A stretch of DNA of 64,000 nucleotides from positions 1,357,501-1,421,500 of the forward strand of contig NZ_CP009048.1 of the NCBI RefSeq assembly GCF_000746525.1, written 5' to 3'. This stretch comes from Pseudomonas alkylphenolica (GTDB taxonomy: Bacteria > Pseudomonadota > Gammaproteobacteria > Pseudomonadales > Pseudomonadaceae). Shown one piece after another: positions 26,818 through 37,407 of this stretch (position 1 is its first letter; every line of letters starts with the position of its first letter). The notes beneath the pieces were generated by a model that worked only from the letters and a program-made list of their open reading frames with translations, was not told the DNA's origin and made no database searches. The translations under genes were made by a program, and so were the position numbers.

Positions 26818-27312
26818 TCACTCCACCCGCGTTTCCCCGCTATACACCAGGGTGCTTCGGCAGCGCCGACACAGGTAGCGCCGCCCCTGGCGCACCAGGC
26901 TGTGGCGCTGGGCCGAGAACGGGAAGTCGCTGCCGGCACAAGGGCAACGATAGATGTACCGCGTCACCGTACGCCGTTTGACTTCATAGTTATGGCAACG
27001 GTTAGGCGGCAGTTCATAAACCCCGCGCATGATCAGTTGCCACTCCTCGCCATGCGGCTGGATACGGTCGCCAAACAATTGGTGGGCTACCAGGTGGGCA
27101 ACTTCGTGGGCTACGGTCTGTCGCAGGAAGTCTTCGCTGTTTTCGCGATACAGCTGCAGGTTGAAGCGCAGCAGGTTTTCATGCAGATGGGCGACACCGG
27201 CCTTTTGCCCGCGCAGCTTGAAGCTGACCTCAGGGCGGGGGAAGGGGCGCTTGAAAAAGGTTTCGGCTTGCTGATAACAGGTTTCGACGCGGGATTTGAG
27301 CAGTTCGGGCAT
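26818..27312 (-). CDS. SprT-like zinc metallopeptidase family protein
   Basis: 164 aa. The zinc site HEVAHLVAH (His69, Glu70, His73) is followed by a third ligand region HGEEW, and a C-terminal four-cysteine zinc ribbon is present (RCPCAGSDF ... YLCRRCRSTLVY). This is the SprT/Spartan-type fold; bacterial SprT function is poorly known. The start MPELLKSRVE at 27312 follows AGGAG; the track's earlier frame start looks like leader. Probably cytoplasmic. Confidence 0.85.
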   Translation of the reverse strand: MPELLKSRVETCYQQAETFFKRPFPRPEVSFKLRGQKAGVAHLHENLLRFNLQLYRENSEDFLRQTVAHEVAHLVAHQLFGDRIQPHGEEWQLIMRGVYELPPNRCHNYEVKRRTVTRYIYRCPCAGSDFPFSAQRHSLVRQGRRYLCRRCRSTLVYSGETRVE

Positions 27313-27388
27313 ATCGGGGAACACTCCTGGCCGACAATTATGCCGTAACCACCGCCGCACTGCCGAGCCACCTGTCAGCGCACAGCAT

Positions 27389-27412
27389 CAGGCCGCCTTG
27401 CGGCGGCCTGAA
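27389..27412. other. GC-rich hairpin downstream of the Yip1 gene
   Basis: TCAGGCCGCC and GGCGGCCTGA pair perfectly over TTGC. It lies 41 bases past the Yip1-family stop on the minus strand and lacks a T run, so terminator function is possible but unproven. Confidence 0.45.
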
Positions 27413-27452
27413 GGTTACTGCGCCTATGTTGCTGCTTTTCTAATTGATGATT

Positions 27453-28052
27453 CTAGTTGGTATAGACAGGCCCCACGCCTAGTCCCCAAACGATCACGGT
27501 GAAGGCCATGATGGCGACCAGCACCACCAGGCCGACCGCCAGTACCGAACTCGAGAACAGGAAGCCTTCATCGGAAGGTATGTTCATGAAGGTCGGCAGG
27601 CCGACATAGAGCAGATAGACCGTGTAGCACACGGCTGCCGTGCCGACGATCATCCCCAGCCACAGGTGGGGGTAGAGCGCCGCCAAGCCGCCAACGAACA
27701 GCGGCGTTGCGGTGTAGGTGGCAAATGCGATGCAGCGGGCCATGCTCGGGTTGGCGTCGTAGGTGCGCGCCATCCAGTGAATGAACGCGCCCATTACTGC
27801 GACCCCGGCGAGCATGGCCAGGTACGACATGATGGTCATCCACAACGCGCTTTCATGGGTCAGCATGACCGGGGCGCGATCGCCGATGACCCAGCCGACC
27901 TGGGTAGTGCCGATAAACGCTGAGACGGCAGGGATCGCCGCCAGTATCAGGGTGTGGGTCAGGTACATGTGGCTGATGCTTTCTTCCTCGCCACGGATCT
28001 CTTTCCATTCTTGGTCAGGATGGGTAAACAGCCCCAGAACGTGATGGATCAT
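27453..28052 (-). CDS. Yip1 domain integral membrane protein
   Basis: 199 aa with five or six hydrophobic segments. The N-terminus MIHHVLGLFTHPDQEWKEI is the typical start of bacterial Yip1-domain proteins, and the later repeat of hydrophobic helices around ALYPHLWLGMIVGTAAVCYTVYLLYVGLPTFM fits. The start at 28052 was chosen for that signature; the longer frame adds 19 unlikely residues. Function in bacteria is unknown. It is divergent from ttcA. Confidence 0.82.
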   Translation of the reverse strand: MIHHVLGLFTHPDQEWKEIRGEEESISHMYLTHTLILAAIPAVSAFIGTTQVGWVIGDRAPVMLTHESALWMTIMSYLAMLAGVAVMGAFIHWMARTYDANPSMARCIAFATYTATPLFVGGLAALYPHLWLGMIVGTAAVCYTVYLLYVGLPTFMNIPSDEGFLFSSSVLAVGLVVLVAIMAFTVIVWGLGVGPVYTN

Positions 28053-28323
28053 GCCAGTCACTCCTTCCGTTGTTGCCATCGCCCCCCAGAGGAGCGCTTG
28101 CGACCCCAAGTGATAGGGGCCAGAGGATCGAGGTCACGGTTGCTGTGGCCTTATGTCGCAGTATAGGAAGGAGTCAGCCGCTTAAAGCCGGCTTTTTAGA
28201 GCAAATCGCGCTGTCAACGCGCCGGCTAATCACCTTGCAGTCTTTATCGGATTGGCCTACGCCTGGCGGCGGTTTGTGCGTAAAATATGCCGCTTTTGTC
28301 ACACCTCGCGGATTCCAAGCGCT

Positions 28324-29148
28324 ATGGGCACCCTTTCGGTCAACCAGAACAAACTGCAAAAACGCCTGCGTCGTCTCGCCGGCGAAGCCATCACCGACTT
28401 CAACATGATCGAAGACGGTGACAAGGTCATGGTCTGCCTGTCCGGCGGCAAAGACAGCTACACCATGCTCGATGTTCTGCTGTACCTGCAGAAAGTGGCG
28501 CCGATCAAGTTCGAGATCGTCGCGGTGAACATGGACCAGAAGCAACCGGGCTTCCCCGAGCACGTACTGCCGGCCTACCTCAAGAGCCTGGGCGTCGAGT
28601 ACCACATCGTCGAGAAAGACACCTACTCGGTGGTCAAGGAGCTGGTCCCGGAAGGCAAGACCACCTGCTCGCTGTGCTCGCGCCTGCGTCGCGGCACCCT
28701 GTACACCTTCGCCGACGAGATCGGCGCAACCAAAATGGCCCTGGGGCATCACCGCGACGACATCGTCGAGACCTTCTTCCTCAACATGTTCTTCAACGGC
28801 ACCCTCAAGGCCATGCCGCCGAAGTTGCGTGCCGATGATGGCCGTAACGTGGTGATCCGCCCGCTGGCCTACTGCAGCGAGAAGGACATCCAGGCCTACT
28901 CGGACCTGAAAGAGTTCCCGATCATTCCGTGCAACCTCTGCGGCTCGCAGGAAAACCTGCAGCGTCAGGTGGTCAAGGACATGCTGGTGGAGTGGGAGCG
29001 CAAAACCCCGGGTCGCACCGAGAGCATCTTCCGCGGCCTGCAGAACGTGGTGCCGTCGCAACTGGCTGACCGCAACCTGTTCGACTTCGTCAACCTCAAG
29101 ATCGACGACACCGCACCGCCACGTTTTCTCGACGTGCTGAACATCTGA
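28324..29148 (+). CDS. ttcA: tRNA 2-thiocytidine biosynthesis protein TtcA
   Basis: 274 aa PP-loop ATPase with SGGKDS at residues 40-45 and iron-sulfur cysteines in [11 protein letters not shown] plus CNLCGSQ. It thiolates cytidine 32 of certain tRNAs using ATP and an iron-sulfur cluster. The ATG at 28324 matches the usual N-terminus ([17 protein letters not shown]); a longer frame is non-protein-like. The 3-methyladenine glycosylase gene starts five bases after its stop. Confidence 0.95.
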   Translation: MGTLSVNQNKLQKRLRRLAGEAITDFNMIEDGDKVMVCLSGGKDSYTMLDVLLYLQKVAPIKFEIVAVNMDQKQPGFPEHVLPAYLKSLGVEYHIVEKDTYSVVKELVPEGKTTCSLCSRLRRGTLYTFADEIGATKMALGHHRDDIVETFFLNMFFNGTLKAMPPKLRADDGRNVVIRPLAYCSEKDIQAYSDLKEFPIIPCNLCGSQENLQRQVVKDMLVEWERKTPGRTESIFRGLQNVVPSQLADRNLFDFVNLKIDDTAPPRFLDVLNI

Positions 29149-29153
29149 CCGGC

Positions 29154-29825
29154 ATGCGCGACTATCAATGGCTGCATGAGTACTGCCTGAACCGCTTCGG
29201 CTCTGCTGCGGCGCTGGAAGCGCACCTGCCCCAGGCGAAAAGCGCCGAGCAGTTGCGCGCGATCAGCGCCGACCGCTACCTGTCGACCCTGGCCTTGCGG
29301 GTGTTTCGCGCCGGGCTCAAGCACAGTCTGGTGGATGCCAAGTGGCCGGCCTTTGAAGAAGTGTTCTTCGGCTTCGACCCGCACAAGGTCGTGCTGATGG
29401 GCGCCGAGCACCTCGAGCGGCTGATGCAGGACACGCGGATTATCCGGCACCTGGGCAAGCTCAAGAGCGTGCCGCGCAACGCGCAGATGATCCTCGATGT
29501 TGAAAAAGAGCAGGGCAGCTTCGGGGCCCTGATCGCTGACTGGCCGGTGACCGACATCGTTGGCCTGTGGAAGTACCTGGCCAAACATGGCAACCAGTTG
29601 GGCGGGTTGTCGGCGCCGCGCTTCTTGCGCATGGTTGGCAAGGACACCTTCATCCCCACCGATGACATGAGTGCGGCGCTGATTGCCCAGGACATCATCG
29701 ACAAGCCGCCGACCAGCCAGCGCGACCTGGCGCTGGTGCAGGCGGCGTTCAACCAGTGGCATGCCGAAAGTGGCCGGCCGTTGTGCCAGCTGTCGGTGAT
29801 GTTGGCGCACACGGTCAATCATTGA
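29154..29825 (+). CDS. tag: DNA-3-methyladenine glycosylase I family protein
   Basis: 223 aa. Tag-type helical glycosylase by overall pattern (AFEEVFFGFDPHKVVLM, DTRIIRHLGKLKSVPRNAQMIL), the segment where Tag proteins have their substrate pocket and NAK/NAR motif. Tag removes 3-methyladenine from alkylated DNA. The N-terminus is diverged from E. coli Tag, whose cysteine and histidine zinc ligands are not evident here, so this is a divergent branch. It forms an operon with ttcA, common in pseudomonads. Confidence 0.75.
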   Translation: MRDYQWLHEYCLNRFGSAAALEAHLPQAKSAEQLRAISADRYLSTLALRVFRAGLKHSLVDAKWPAFEEVFFGFDPHKVVLMGAEHLERLMQDTRIIRHLGKLKSVPRNAQMILDVEKEQGSFGALIADWPVTDIVGLWKYLAKHGNQLGGLSAPRFLRMVGKDTFIPTDDMSAALIAQDIIDKPPTSQRDLALVQAAFNQWHAESGRPLCQLSVMLAHTVNH

Positions 29826-29830
29826 GATAG

Positions 29831-29897
29831 ATCGCGGGGCAAGCCCGCTCCCACAGAAACCATCACCAGCCCTGTGGGAGCGGGCTTGCCCCGCGAT
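29831..29897. repeat. REP doublet (REPIN)
   Basis: Outward-facing inverted REP pair in the gap between the convergent tag and DUF2069 genes, reaching within five bases of both. Confidence 0.88.
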
Positions 29898-29902
29898 AGG
29901 TT

Positions 29903-31261
<1,359 letters not shown>

Positions 31262-31347
31262 GTTCGGGTCGCATCCAGCAGGGTGTGGCGGCTATTCTAA
31301 CCGCAGCGACTTTGCATTTTGCTTGAATCTTCGAGAAGGATTGACCC

Positions 31348-31854
31348 ATGACAAGACGTTTGGCAGCAGCACTGGCCATCACCGCGAGCCTGTTGCTCGG
31401 TGGTTGCGGTGCAGATTATGGCCTGGACCAGAACGGCCAGACCGTGAAAGCCGAGCAGATCGACGGGCACTGGCTGGTGCTCAACTATTGGGCTGAATGG
31501 TGTGGCCCGTGCAGGACTGAAATACCGGAGCTCAATGCCGCGGCCAAGCAATGGCAGGCACAAGGGGTGAAGGTGCTGGGCGTGAACTTCGACGGCCTGC
31601 AGGGCGAGGAGCTGAAAAAGGCCAGTGAGGCGCTGGGTATCGGTTTCACCGTGCTGGCCGAGGACCCGGCCGAGCGTTACGAGCTGCCGCGCAGCGAAGC
31701 CTTGCCGGTGACTTACATCATCGATGACAAGGGCAAGGTGCGTGAGCAGTTGATGGGGGAGCAGACGCTTGAGGGCTTGCCCCGCGATGGCGTTCAGCCT
31801 TCTTCAGGCCAGAACCGCAGCGGCTTGCCCTCGGCAGGCCAGAAGCGTACCTGA
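31348..31854 (+). CDS. TlpA-like thiol-disulfide lipoprotein with REP-derived C-terminus
   Basis: 168 aa. A lipoprotein signal ends at Cys20 (LLLGGC). The thioredoxin-fold active site WCGPC is at residues 51-55 in NYWAEWCGPCRTEIPEL, with the cis-proline loop ALPVTYII. It should act in the periplasm as a disulfide reductase. From about residue 142 the frame enters a degenerate REP copy (31769-31789) and reads GLPRDGVQPSSG to the stop, replacing the usual final helix. The last 61 bases overlap the convergent META-domain gene. Fold completeness at the C-terminus is doubtful, though the catalytic core is intact. Confidence 0.85.
   Translation: MTRRLAAALAITASLLLGGCGADYGLDQNGQTVKAEQIDGHWLVLNYWAEWCGPCRTEIPELNAAAKQWQAQGVKVLGVNFDGLQGEELKKASEALGIGFTVLAEDPAERYELPRSEALPVTYIIDDKGKVREQLMGEQTLEGLPRDGVQPSSGQNRSGLPSAGQKRT
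31769..31789. repeat. degenerate single REP inside a coding region
   Basis: GAGGGCTTGCCCCGCGATGG keeps the core CTTGCCCCGCGATG of the window's REP family but lacks the 5' GGGAGCG and any inverted partner. It lies in frame at the 3' end of the TlpA-like gene. Confidence 0.65.
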
Positions 31855-32198
31855 TCGATCGGCGAGATATCCCAGCGCTGAACCGTTTCCAGGGCCTGGA
31901 GAAAACGCTTTTCCTGCTCCATCAAGGCCGGCGCGCACAGTTTGCGGGTGCTGCCGACTTTGCCGAAGCTGAGTTTGTCACCGTCGAGCTGGTAAGGCGC
32001 GAACCAGTGGTTGCAACCCGCATTGCCATAGGCCCGGCCGTCCTCCGCCAGGGTCAGGGTCAGGTGGCTGTAATCCATCAATGGACGCTCACCGATCCAT
32101 TCCAGCAGGTAGCTGCGTTCTTGTTCCAGCTTCATCGGCTCGGCCGCACAACCCAGCAGGGCGGTGCCGGTCAGGGCGCAGAGGAGCAGGTTTTTCAC
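31794..32198 (-). CDS. META domain lipoprotein (HslJ-like)
   Basis: 134 aa. A lipoprotein signal ends in TALLGC. The body has the META-domain pattern: LTLAEDGRAYGNAGCNHWFAPYQLDGDKLSFGKVGSTRKLC followed by EKRFLQALETVQRW. META proteins such as HslJ are small outer-membrane-linked lipoproteins of unclear role. The start is a GTG at 32198 that overlaps the upstream gene's stop. The 3' end overlaps the convergent TlpA-like gene by 61 bases. Confidence 0.8.
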   Translation of the reverse strand: MKNLLLCALTGTALLGCAAEPMKLEQERSYLLEWIGERPLMDYSHLTLTLAEDGRAYGNAGCNHWFAPYQLDGDKLSFGKVGSTRKLCAPALMEQEKRFLQALETVQRWDISPIDQVRFWPAEGKPLRFWPEEG

Positions 32199-32632
32199 TG
32201 AGCCGTCTCCTTGCATTTCGGGCACAGGTGCTTGTCGCCACGGCTGCTCCAGCCAAGCTCGGCAATGCGCGCGGTAGCGGCCGGCTGCAGGGCTTTCTTG
32301 CCCAGCTTGGCATCCACCGCGAATTCGAAGCTCAGGTTGGCCTGGCAGCTGTCGCAATTGACTTCCCAGGTGTGAATCGCCAGCTCACCGAACACCGGGC
32401 CGCTGGCCACCGCGACCCATTGACCGGTCGGGTTGATCAGGTGGCGTACGGTTTCCACGGTCAGTCGCATGGACAAATCCTTGCTGCCCTTGAGGGTCAC
32501 CAGCAGGACATCATGCTTCTGGATCGAGCCGCCGTTGCCGGTCACTTGATAGCGGCCTGGCACCAGGGCGCGGCATTCGATCAGGGTGTGTTGCGGGTTA
32601 AACAGGTTGTAGCGGAAATCGTGTTCGACCAT
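32195..32632 (-). CDS. conserved hypothetical protein with zinc-ribbon-like cysteines
   Basis: 145 aa, cytoplasmic, no known motif beyond two C-x2-C pairs, CDSCQ near residue 95 and CPKCKE near the C-terminus, which could bind zinc. The first half looks beta-rich (IECRALVPGRYQVTGNGG). Its TGA overlaps the GTG of the META-domain gene, so the two are coupled. Not recognised further. Confidence 0.75.
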   Translation of the reverse strand: MVEHDFRYNLFNPQHTLIECRALVPGRYQVTGNGGSIQKHDVLLVTLKGSKDLSMRLTVETVRHLINPTGQWVAVASGPVFGELAIHTWEVNCDSCQANLSFEFAVDAKLGKKALQPAATARIAELGWSSRGDKHLCPKCKETAQ

Positions 32633-32663
32633 GGGTCCTCCAAATCTGCCGCGTATCCTAGCA

Positions 32664-33653
32664 TCAACCCTCGACCAAGTTTTGCGGATTGCCTGCCGCC
32701 CAGCGGGTAATGTTGTCCAGCGTCGTCGCGGCGATGGCCGCCAGCGCCTCGCGGGTGAGGAAAGCCTGGTGGGCGGTGACGATCACGTTGGGGAAGGTCA
32801 GCAGGCGGGCCAGCACGTCATCCTGCAGCGGCAGGTCGGAGCGGTCCTCGAAGAACAACTGGGCTTCTTCTTCATAGACATCCAGGCCCAGGTAGCCCAA
32901 TTGGCCGTCTTTCAGGGCCTCGATCAGCGCCGGGGTGTCGATCAGGGCGCCGCGGCCGGTGTTGATCAGCATGGCGCCCGGCTGCAGCTGCGCCAGGCTC
33001 TGCGGGTTGATCAGGTGGCGGGTCTGTTCGGTCAGCGGGCAGTGCAGGCTGATGATCTGTGCCTGGCTCAGCAGTTCTGGCAGTTCCAGGTAGCGGGCAC
33101 CGAGGGCCAGCAGCTCGGGATTGGGATACGGGTCGTAAGCCAGCAGCTGGCAGCCGAAGCCGGCCATGATGCGGGCGAAGGCGGCGCCGATCTGGCCGGT
33201 GCCGACCACCCCGACGGTTTTGCCGTGAAGGTCGAAGCCGGTCAGCCCGTGCAGGCTGAAATTGCCTTCGCGGGTGCGGTTGTAGGCCCGGTGCAGGCGG
33301 CGGTTCAGGGCCAGAATCAGTGCGACCGCGTGTTCGGCCACGGCATGTGGCGAATAGGCCGGTACCCGCACCACGGCCAGGCCCAGCTGTTTTGCTGCCG
33401 CAAGGTCGACATGGTTGTAGCCGGCCGAGCGCAGGGCGATCAGGCGCGTTCCGCCTGCGGCAAGGCGCTTGAGCACCGGGGCGCTGAGGTCGTCGTTGAT
33501 GAAGGCGCAGACCACTTCATGGCCGCTGGCCAGAGGGGCGGTGTCTTCGCTCAGGCGGGCGGGCTGGAAGTGCAGTTCCAGCCCGTGGTCCGCCGGGGTG
33601 TTGCTGAAACTGTCCTGATCGTAGGTCTGGCTGCTGAAAAACAGTACGCGCAT
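32664..33653 (-). CDS. ldhA: D-lactate dehydrogenase (2-hydroxyacid dehydrogenase)
   Basis: 329 aa NAD-dependent D-2-hydroxyacid dehydrogenase. The NAD-binding motif GVVGTGQIG is at about residue 153, and the catalytic residues appear as Arg in LIALRSAGYNHVD, Glu near ALGLDVYEEEA, and His in VTAHQAFLT. FEDRSDLPLQDDVLARLLTFPNVIVT is characteristic of the fermentative LdhA group, which reduces pyruvate to D-lactate. It lies next to gacS on the same strand, as in P. putida. Confidence 0.92.
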   Translation of the reverse strand: MRVLFFSSQTYDQDSFSNTPADHGLELHFQPARLSEDTAPLASGHEVVCAFINDDLSAPVLKRLAAGGTRLIALRSAGYNHVDLAAAKQLGLAVVRVPAYSPHAVAEHAVALILALNRRLHRAYNRTREGNFSLHGLTGFDLHGKTVGVVGTGQIGAAFARIMAGFGCQLLAYDPYPNPELLALGARYLELPELLSQAQIISLHCPLTEQTRHLINPQSLAQLQPGAMLINTGRGALIDTPALIEALKDGQLGYLGLDVYEEEAQLFFEDRSDLPLQDDVLARLLTFPNVIVTAHQAFLTREALAAIAATTLDNITRWAAGNPQNLVEG

Positions 33654-33718
33654 GTGATCTTCCTGAGTCGATTGCGGAGGAGTCTAACCGCGGTGGCTGC
33701 CCATCACCTTGCCTCAGG

Positions 33719-36472
33719 TCAGGCGCTCAGGCGCGCCTGGGCGGTGAGGCGGGTGATGGCCCGGTCCAGCTCGTCCAGGGCTCGCGGTGCTTCAGGGTCA
33801 TTCTGTTTGAGCAGGGTTTCGCTGCGCTGGCAGGCGGCGCGCAACTGCGGTACGCCACAGTAGCGTGAAGCGCCATTGAGGCGATGCACACGCTCGATCA
33901 TGCCGTTGCGGTCGGCAGCCTCGCGGGCGGCGCGAATCGCCTCGCGGTCGGCCTCCAGTGACGCCAGGAGCATGGCCAGCATGTCGGCGGCCAGGTCGGG
34001 TTTGCCCGCCGCCAGGCGCAAGCCTTCTTCCGGGTCGAGGACCTTCAGTTCGCTGCTGTCGGCAATGCGTTCCTGCACACGTTCGTTGTGCGGCGCACTC
34101 AGGTTCAGGCCGGTCCACTTGAGCACCACCTGCGCCAGCTGGCGCTCGCTGATCGGTTTGGTCAGGTAATCGTCCATGCCGCTGTGCAACAGGGCGCGCT
34201 TTTCATTGGCCATAGCATGGGCGGTGAGGGCGACGATCGGCAGCGGCGCGCCGCCCTGGCTGGTTTCCCACTGGCGGATCTGCTCGGTGCACTCGCGACC
34301 GTCCATGCCCGGCATCTGCACGTCCATCAGCACCAGGTCGAAATGCTCGTTCTGCACGGCCTGGACGGCGGCATAGCCACTGTCGACGGCCAATACGTCG
34401 GCACCCATGTCTTCGAGCAGAGTCTGCACCAGCAACAGGTTGGCCGGGTTGTCGTCGACACACAGTACTTTGGGTAACGGTTGTTCGCTGCTGACCTTGG
34501 CCTCGCTGCTGCTGCGCCGGGGTTGAACCAGCTCCAGCAAGGCCCGGCGCAATTTGCGCGTGCAGGCCGGCTTGGCTTGCAGCTGGCTATGGGGGTTGGG
34601 CAGGTAAGGGTGGTAGAGCGCCTGCTCGGTGGTCGGGCACAACACCAGCGCCTGGCAGTCCAGACGCTGCAATTGCTGGATGTACTGGCCCAGGCGTTCT
34701 GGCGAGACACTATCGAGGTTGACCCCCATGACGGCCAGGGTGAAGGGTTCCCCGGCCATGCGTGCCGCCGCCACCGCATGCAGCAGCGGGTCGATCGAAT
34801 GGAAGGTGGAAACGCGCAGGCCGCAATCTTCCAGCTGATGCTCCAGGGCCTGACGGGCCAGTTCATGGGCATCGACAATCGCCACCCGGCGCTCCACCAG
34901 GGATTGCAGCGGCAGGTCCTCGGCGTCGTCACGGGCCTTGGGCAGGCGCAGGCTGACCCAGAACTGCGAGCCTTCGCCCGGCGTGCTGTCGACGCCGATT
35001 TCACCGCCCATCTGCTCGATCAGGCGCTTGGAGATCACCAGGCCCAGCCCGGTACCCCCTGGCTGGCGCGACAACGAGTTGTCAGCCTGGCTGAAGGCCT
35101 GAAACAGCGCCCGGACATCCTGGCTCGACAGGCCGATGCCGGTGTCCTGCACGCAAATACGCAGTTGTACGCTGTCGCCGTGCTCTTCTTCGAGCATGGC
35201 CCGGGTGACGATGGTGCCTTCGCGGGTGAACTTGATGGCATTGCTGACCAGGTTGGTAAGGATCTGCTTCAGGCGCAGCGGGTCGCCGACCAGCGACAGC
35301 GGTGTGTCGCGATAGACCAGGCTGACCAGCTCCAGCTGCTTGGCATGGGCGGCGGGGGCGAGGATGGTCAGGGTGTCCTGGATCAGGTCGCGCAGGTTGA
35401 ACGGAATGCTGTCGAGCACCAGCTTGCCAGCCTCGATCTTGGAGAAGTCGAGGATCTCGTTGATGATCCCGAGCAGGCTGCTGGCGGACTTTTCAATGGT
35501 GCCGAGGTAGTCGAGCTGGCGCGGCGTCAGCTCGCTTTTTTGCAGCAGATGGGTAAAGCCGAGGATGCCATTGAGCGGCGTACGGATCTCATGGCTCATG
35601 TTGGCGAGGAACTCGGACTTGATCCGGCTGGCCTCCAGGGCTTCCTTGCGCGCCATGTCCAGCTCGATGTTCTGGATCTCGATGGTTTCCAGGTTCTGGC
35701 GTACGTCTTCGGTGGCCTGGTCGATGCTGTGTTGCAACTCTTCATGGGCGTTGTGCAGGGTTTCGGCCATGCGGTTGATACCGGCAGCCAGCTCATCCAT
35801 CTCATAACTGCCCATGACCGGCAGGCGTTCTTCCAGATTGCCGTCCTTGAGTTGGGTCACGGCGTGTTTTATCTGGCCGATGGGGTCATTGATCGTGCGA
35901 CTCATGCGCAAGGCCAGCAGCGCGGTGGCAGCCAGGCCGCAGAAGATCAGCAGCATGCTGGTGAACAGGCTGCGATAGCCGCGCAACAGGGTGCCGTCGT
36001 GGGACAGTTCGATTTCCACCCAGCCCAGCAGGCGATCGGTTTCGTTGGCGATGCGTTCCCCTGCCAGGTCGCGATGGTGGCCGAACACCGGCAGCAGGTA
36101 ACGGGTGGCGTCGCTACCGGTACGCTGCAACAACTCGGTACCGCCACCTGTCGGTGCCTGGTTGAGCATGCTAGGACCGGCATGCGCCAGATTGTTGCGA
36201 TCCGGGCCGAGGAACGCCACTGCGCGTACGTCCGCCTGCTCCAGGGCCTGGGCGGCGATACGCTCCAGCTGAGCCGGGTCGTGGCTGACCAGGGCCGGTG
36301 CCACCAGGGGCGCGAGGTTTTCGGCGATCATTTTGCCGCGTTGCAGCAATTGGGTTTGCAGCTCGCTCTGCTGCAGCCAGGTGAAATAGCTGCCGAGCAC
36401 CAACGCCATCAAGCCGGCAGGTAACAAAGCCAGCAGCAACACGCGGCTGCGGATTCCCAAACGATTCAGCAC
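33719..36472 (-). CDS. gacS: hybrid sensor kinase GacS (BarA family)
   Basis: 917 aa with the full GacS layout: transmembrane helix near residue 12, periplasmic domain, second helix near 175, HAMP, kinase domain with His294 ([19 protein letters not shown]), ATPase motifs ([21 protein letters not shown]), a receiver with Asp in [14 protein letters not shown], and a C-terminal HPt domain with the phospho-histidine in [13 protein letters not shown]. It phosphorylates GacA and so controls rsm small RNAs and secondary metabolism. The start is a GTG at 36472 preceded by AGGAG; this gives exactly the usual 917 residues. Confidence 0.95.
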   Translation of the reverse strand: MLNRLGIRSRVLLLALLPAGLMALVLGSYFTWLQQSELQTQLLQRGKMIAENLAPLVAPALVSHDPAQLERIAAQALEQADVRAVAFLGPDRNNLAHAGPSMLNQAPTGGGTELLQRTGSDATRYLLPVFGHHRDLAGERIANETDRLLGWVEIELSHDGTLLRGYRSLFTSMLLIFCGLAATALLALRMSRTINDPIGQIKHAVTQLKDGNLEERLPVMGSYEMDELAAGINRMAETLHNAHEELQHSIDQATEDVRQNLETIEIQNIELDMARKEALEASRIKSEFLANMSHEIRTPLNGILGFTHLLQKSELTPRQLDYLGTIEKSASSLLGIINEILDFSKIEAGKLVLDSIPFNLRDLIQDTLTILAPAAHAKQLELVSLVYRDTPLSLVGDPLRLKQILTNLVSNAIKFTREGTIVTRAMLEEEHGDSVQLRICVQDTGIGLSSQDVRALFQAFSQADNSLSRQPGGTGLGLVISKRLIEQMGGEIGVDSTPGEGSQFWVSLRLPKARDDAEDLPLQSLVERRVAIVDAHELARQALEHQLEDCGLRVSTFHSIDPLLHAVAAARMAGEPFTLAVMGVNLDSVSPERLGQYIQQLQRLDCQALVLCPTTEQALYHPYLPNPHSQLQAKPACTRKLRRALLELVQPRRSSSEAKVSSEQPLPKVLCVDDNPANLLLVQTLLEDMGADVLAVDSGYAAVQAVQNEHFDLVLMDVQMPGMDGRECTEQIRQWETSQGGAPLPIVALTAHAMANEKRALLHSGMDDYLTKPISERQLAQVVLKWTGLNLSAPHNERVQERIADSSELKVLDPEEGLRLAAGKPDLAADMLAMLLASLEADREAIRAAREAADRNGMIERVHRLNGASRYCGVPQLRAACQRSETLLKQNDPEAPRALDELDRAITRLTAQARLSA

Positions 36473-36689
36473 GAAACTCTCCTGTGCCTGGCATGTGCTG
36501 TAAGCCGCCGTCGGTGCTAGCTGACGGACCAAGTCGGAAAAGTACCGCGCCTTCCCGCGCAATGCACTCATTTGTATCTACTTTTGACGTAGGCACAATC
36601 CTCGGCGCCGCACCGACGAGCAGTTGCGGGTTGCCTGCGCCAGGCAATTACTCAATAATCGCGTAACTGAGAATTGCTAGCACCCGCCA

Positions 36690-37406
36690 ATGAATCCCGT
36701 AGCTATTAGCGAATCCACCATACTTGCCATCGAGGACGACCCGGTCCTGGGCGCCCACCTGCACGAAGAACTGCAACGCGGCGGCTTCAAGGTCACCTGG
36801 TGCAAGAATGGCCGCGATGGCTTGGCGGTTGCGCGCGAGTCGCGTTTCGATGTGGTCCTGATGGACATCCTGCTGCCGGGACTGAACGGCCTGGATGTGT
36901 TGGCAAAACTGCGCGAAAGCAGCTCGACACCGGTGATCATGATGTCGGCCCTGGGCGCCGAGGCGGATCGCATCAGTGGTTTTCAGCGTGGTGCTGATGA
37001 CTACCTGCCCAAACCGTTCAGCATGGCCGAGCTTAAAGTGCGTATCGAGGCGATCCTGCGCCGGGTGGCGCTCGAGCGCCGTCGTCAGGAAGCGCCTGTG
37101 CAGCAGGCCGGCGCCCTGCAGTTCGACGAGCAGGCCTGTGATGTCTGCTGTGGCGAGCGCTGGGCAGGGCTGACCCTGAGCGAGTACCGGCTGCTCGATA
37201 CCTTGCACCGCAGCCATGAAGAAGTGCTGAGCAAGGCCTTCCTTTACCAGCAGGTCCTGCAGCGTGGCTATGCCCGCCATGACCGCAGCCTGGACATGCA
37301 TGTCAGCCAGATCCGGCGCAAGCTCAAGACCATCGGTTACCAGGAGCGTGAACTGCGCACGGTGTGGGGCAAGGGTTATGTACTCAGTGCCGCCGAGGTC
37401 AGCTGA
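36690..37406 (+). CDS. OmpR-family response regulator
   Basis: 238 aa. Receiver domain with IEDD near residue 15, phosphorylation site Asp59 (FDVVLMDILLPGLNG) and the conserved lysine in YLPKPFSMAEL, then a winged-helix domain (LTLSEYRLLDTLHRSHEEVLSK ... DMHVSQIRRKLKTIG). The ligand and regulon are not known to me. It is divergent from gacS, separated by about 220 bases, and leads an operon with its kinase, which starts one base after its stop. Confidence 0.88.
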   Translation: MNPVAISESTILAIEDDPVLGAHLHEELQRGGFKVTWCKNGRDGLAVARESRFDVVLMDILLPGLNGLDVLAKLRESSSTPVIMMSALGAEADRISGFQRGADDYLPKPFSMAELKVRIEAILRRVALERRRQEAPVQQAGALQFDEQACDVCCGERWAGLTLSEYRLLDTLHRSHEEVLSKAFLYQQVLQRGYARHDRSLDMHVSQIRRKLKTIGYQERELRTVWGKGYVLSAAEVS

Positions 37407-37407
37407 G

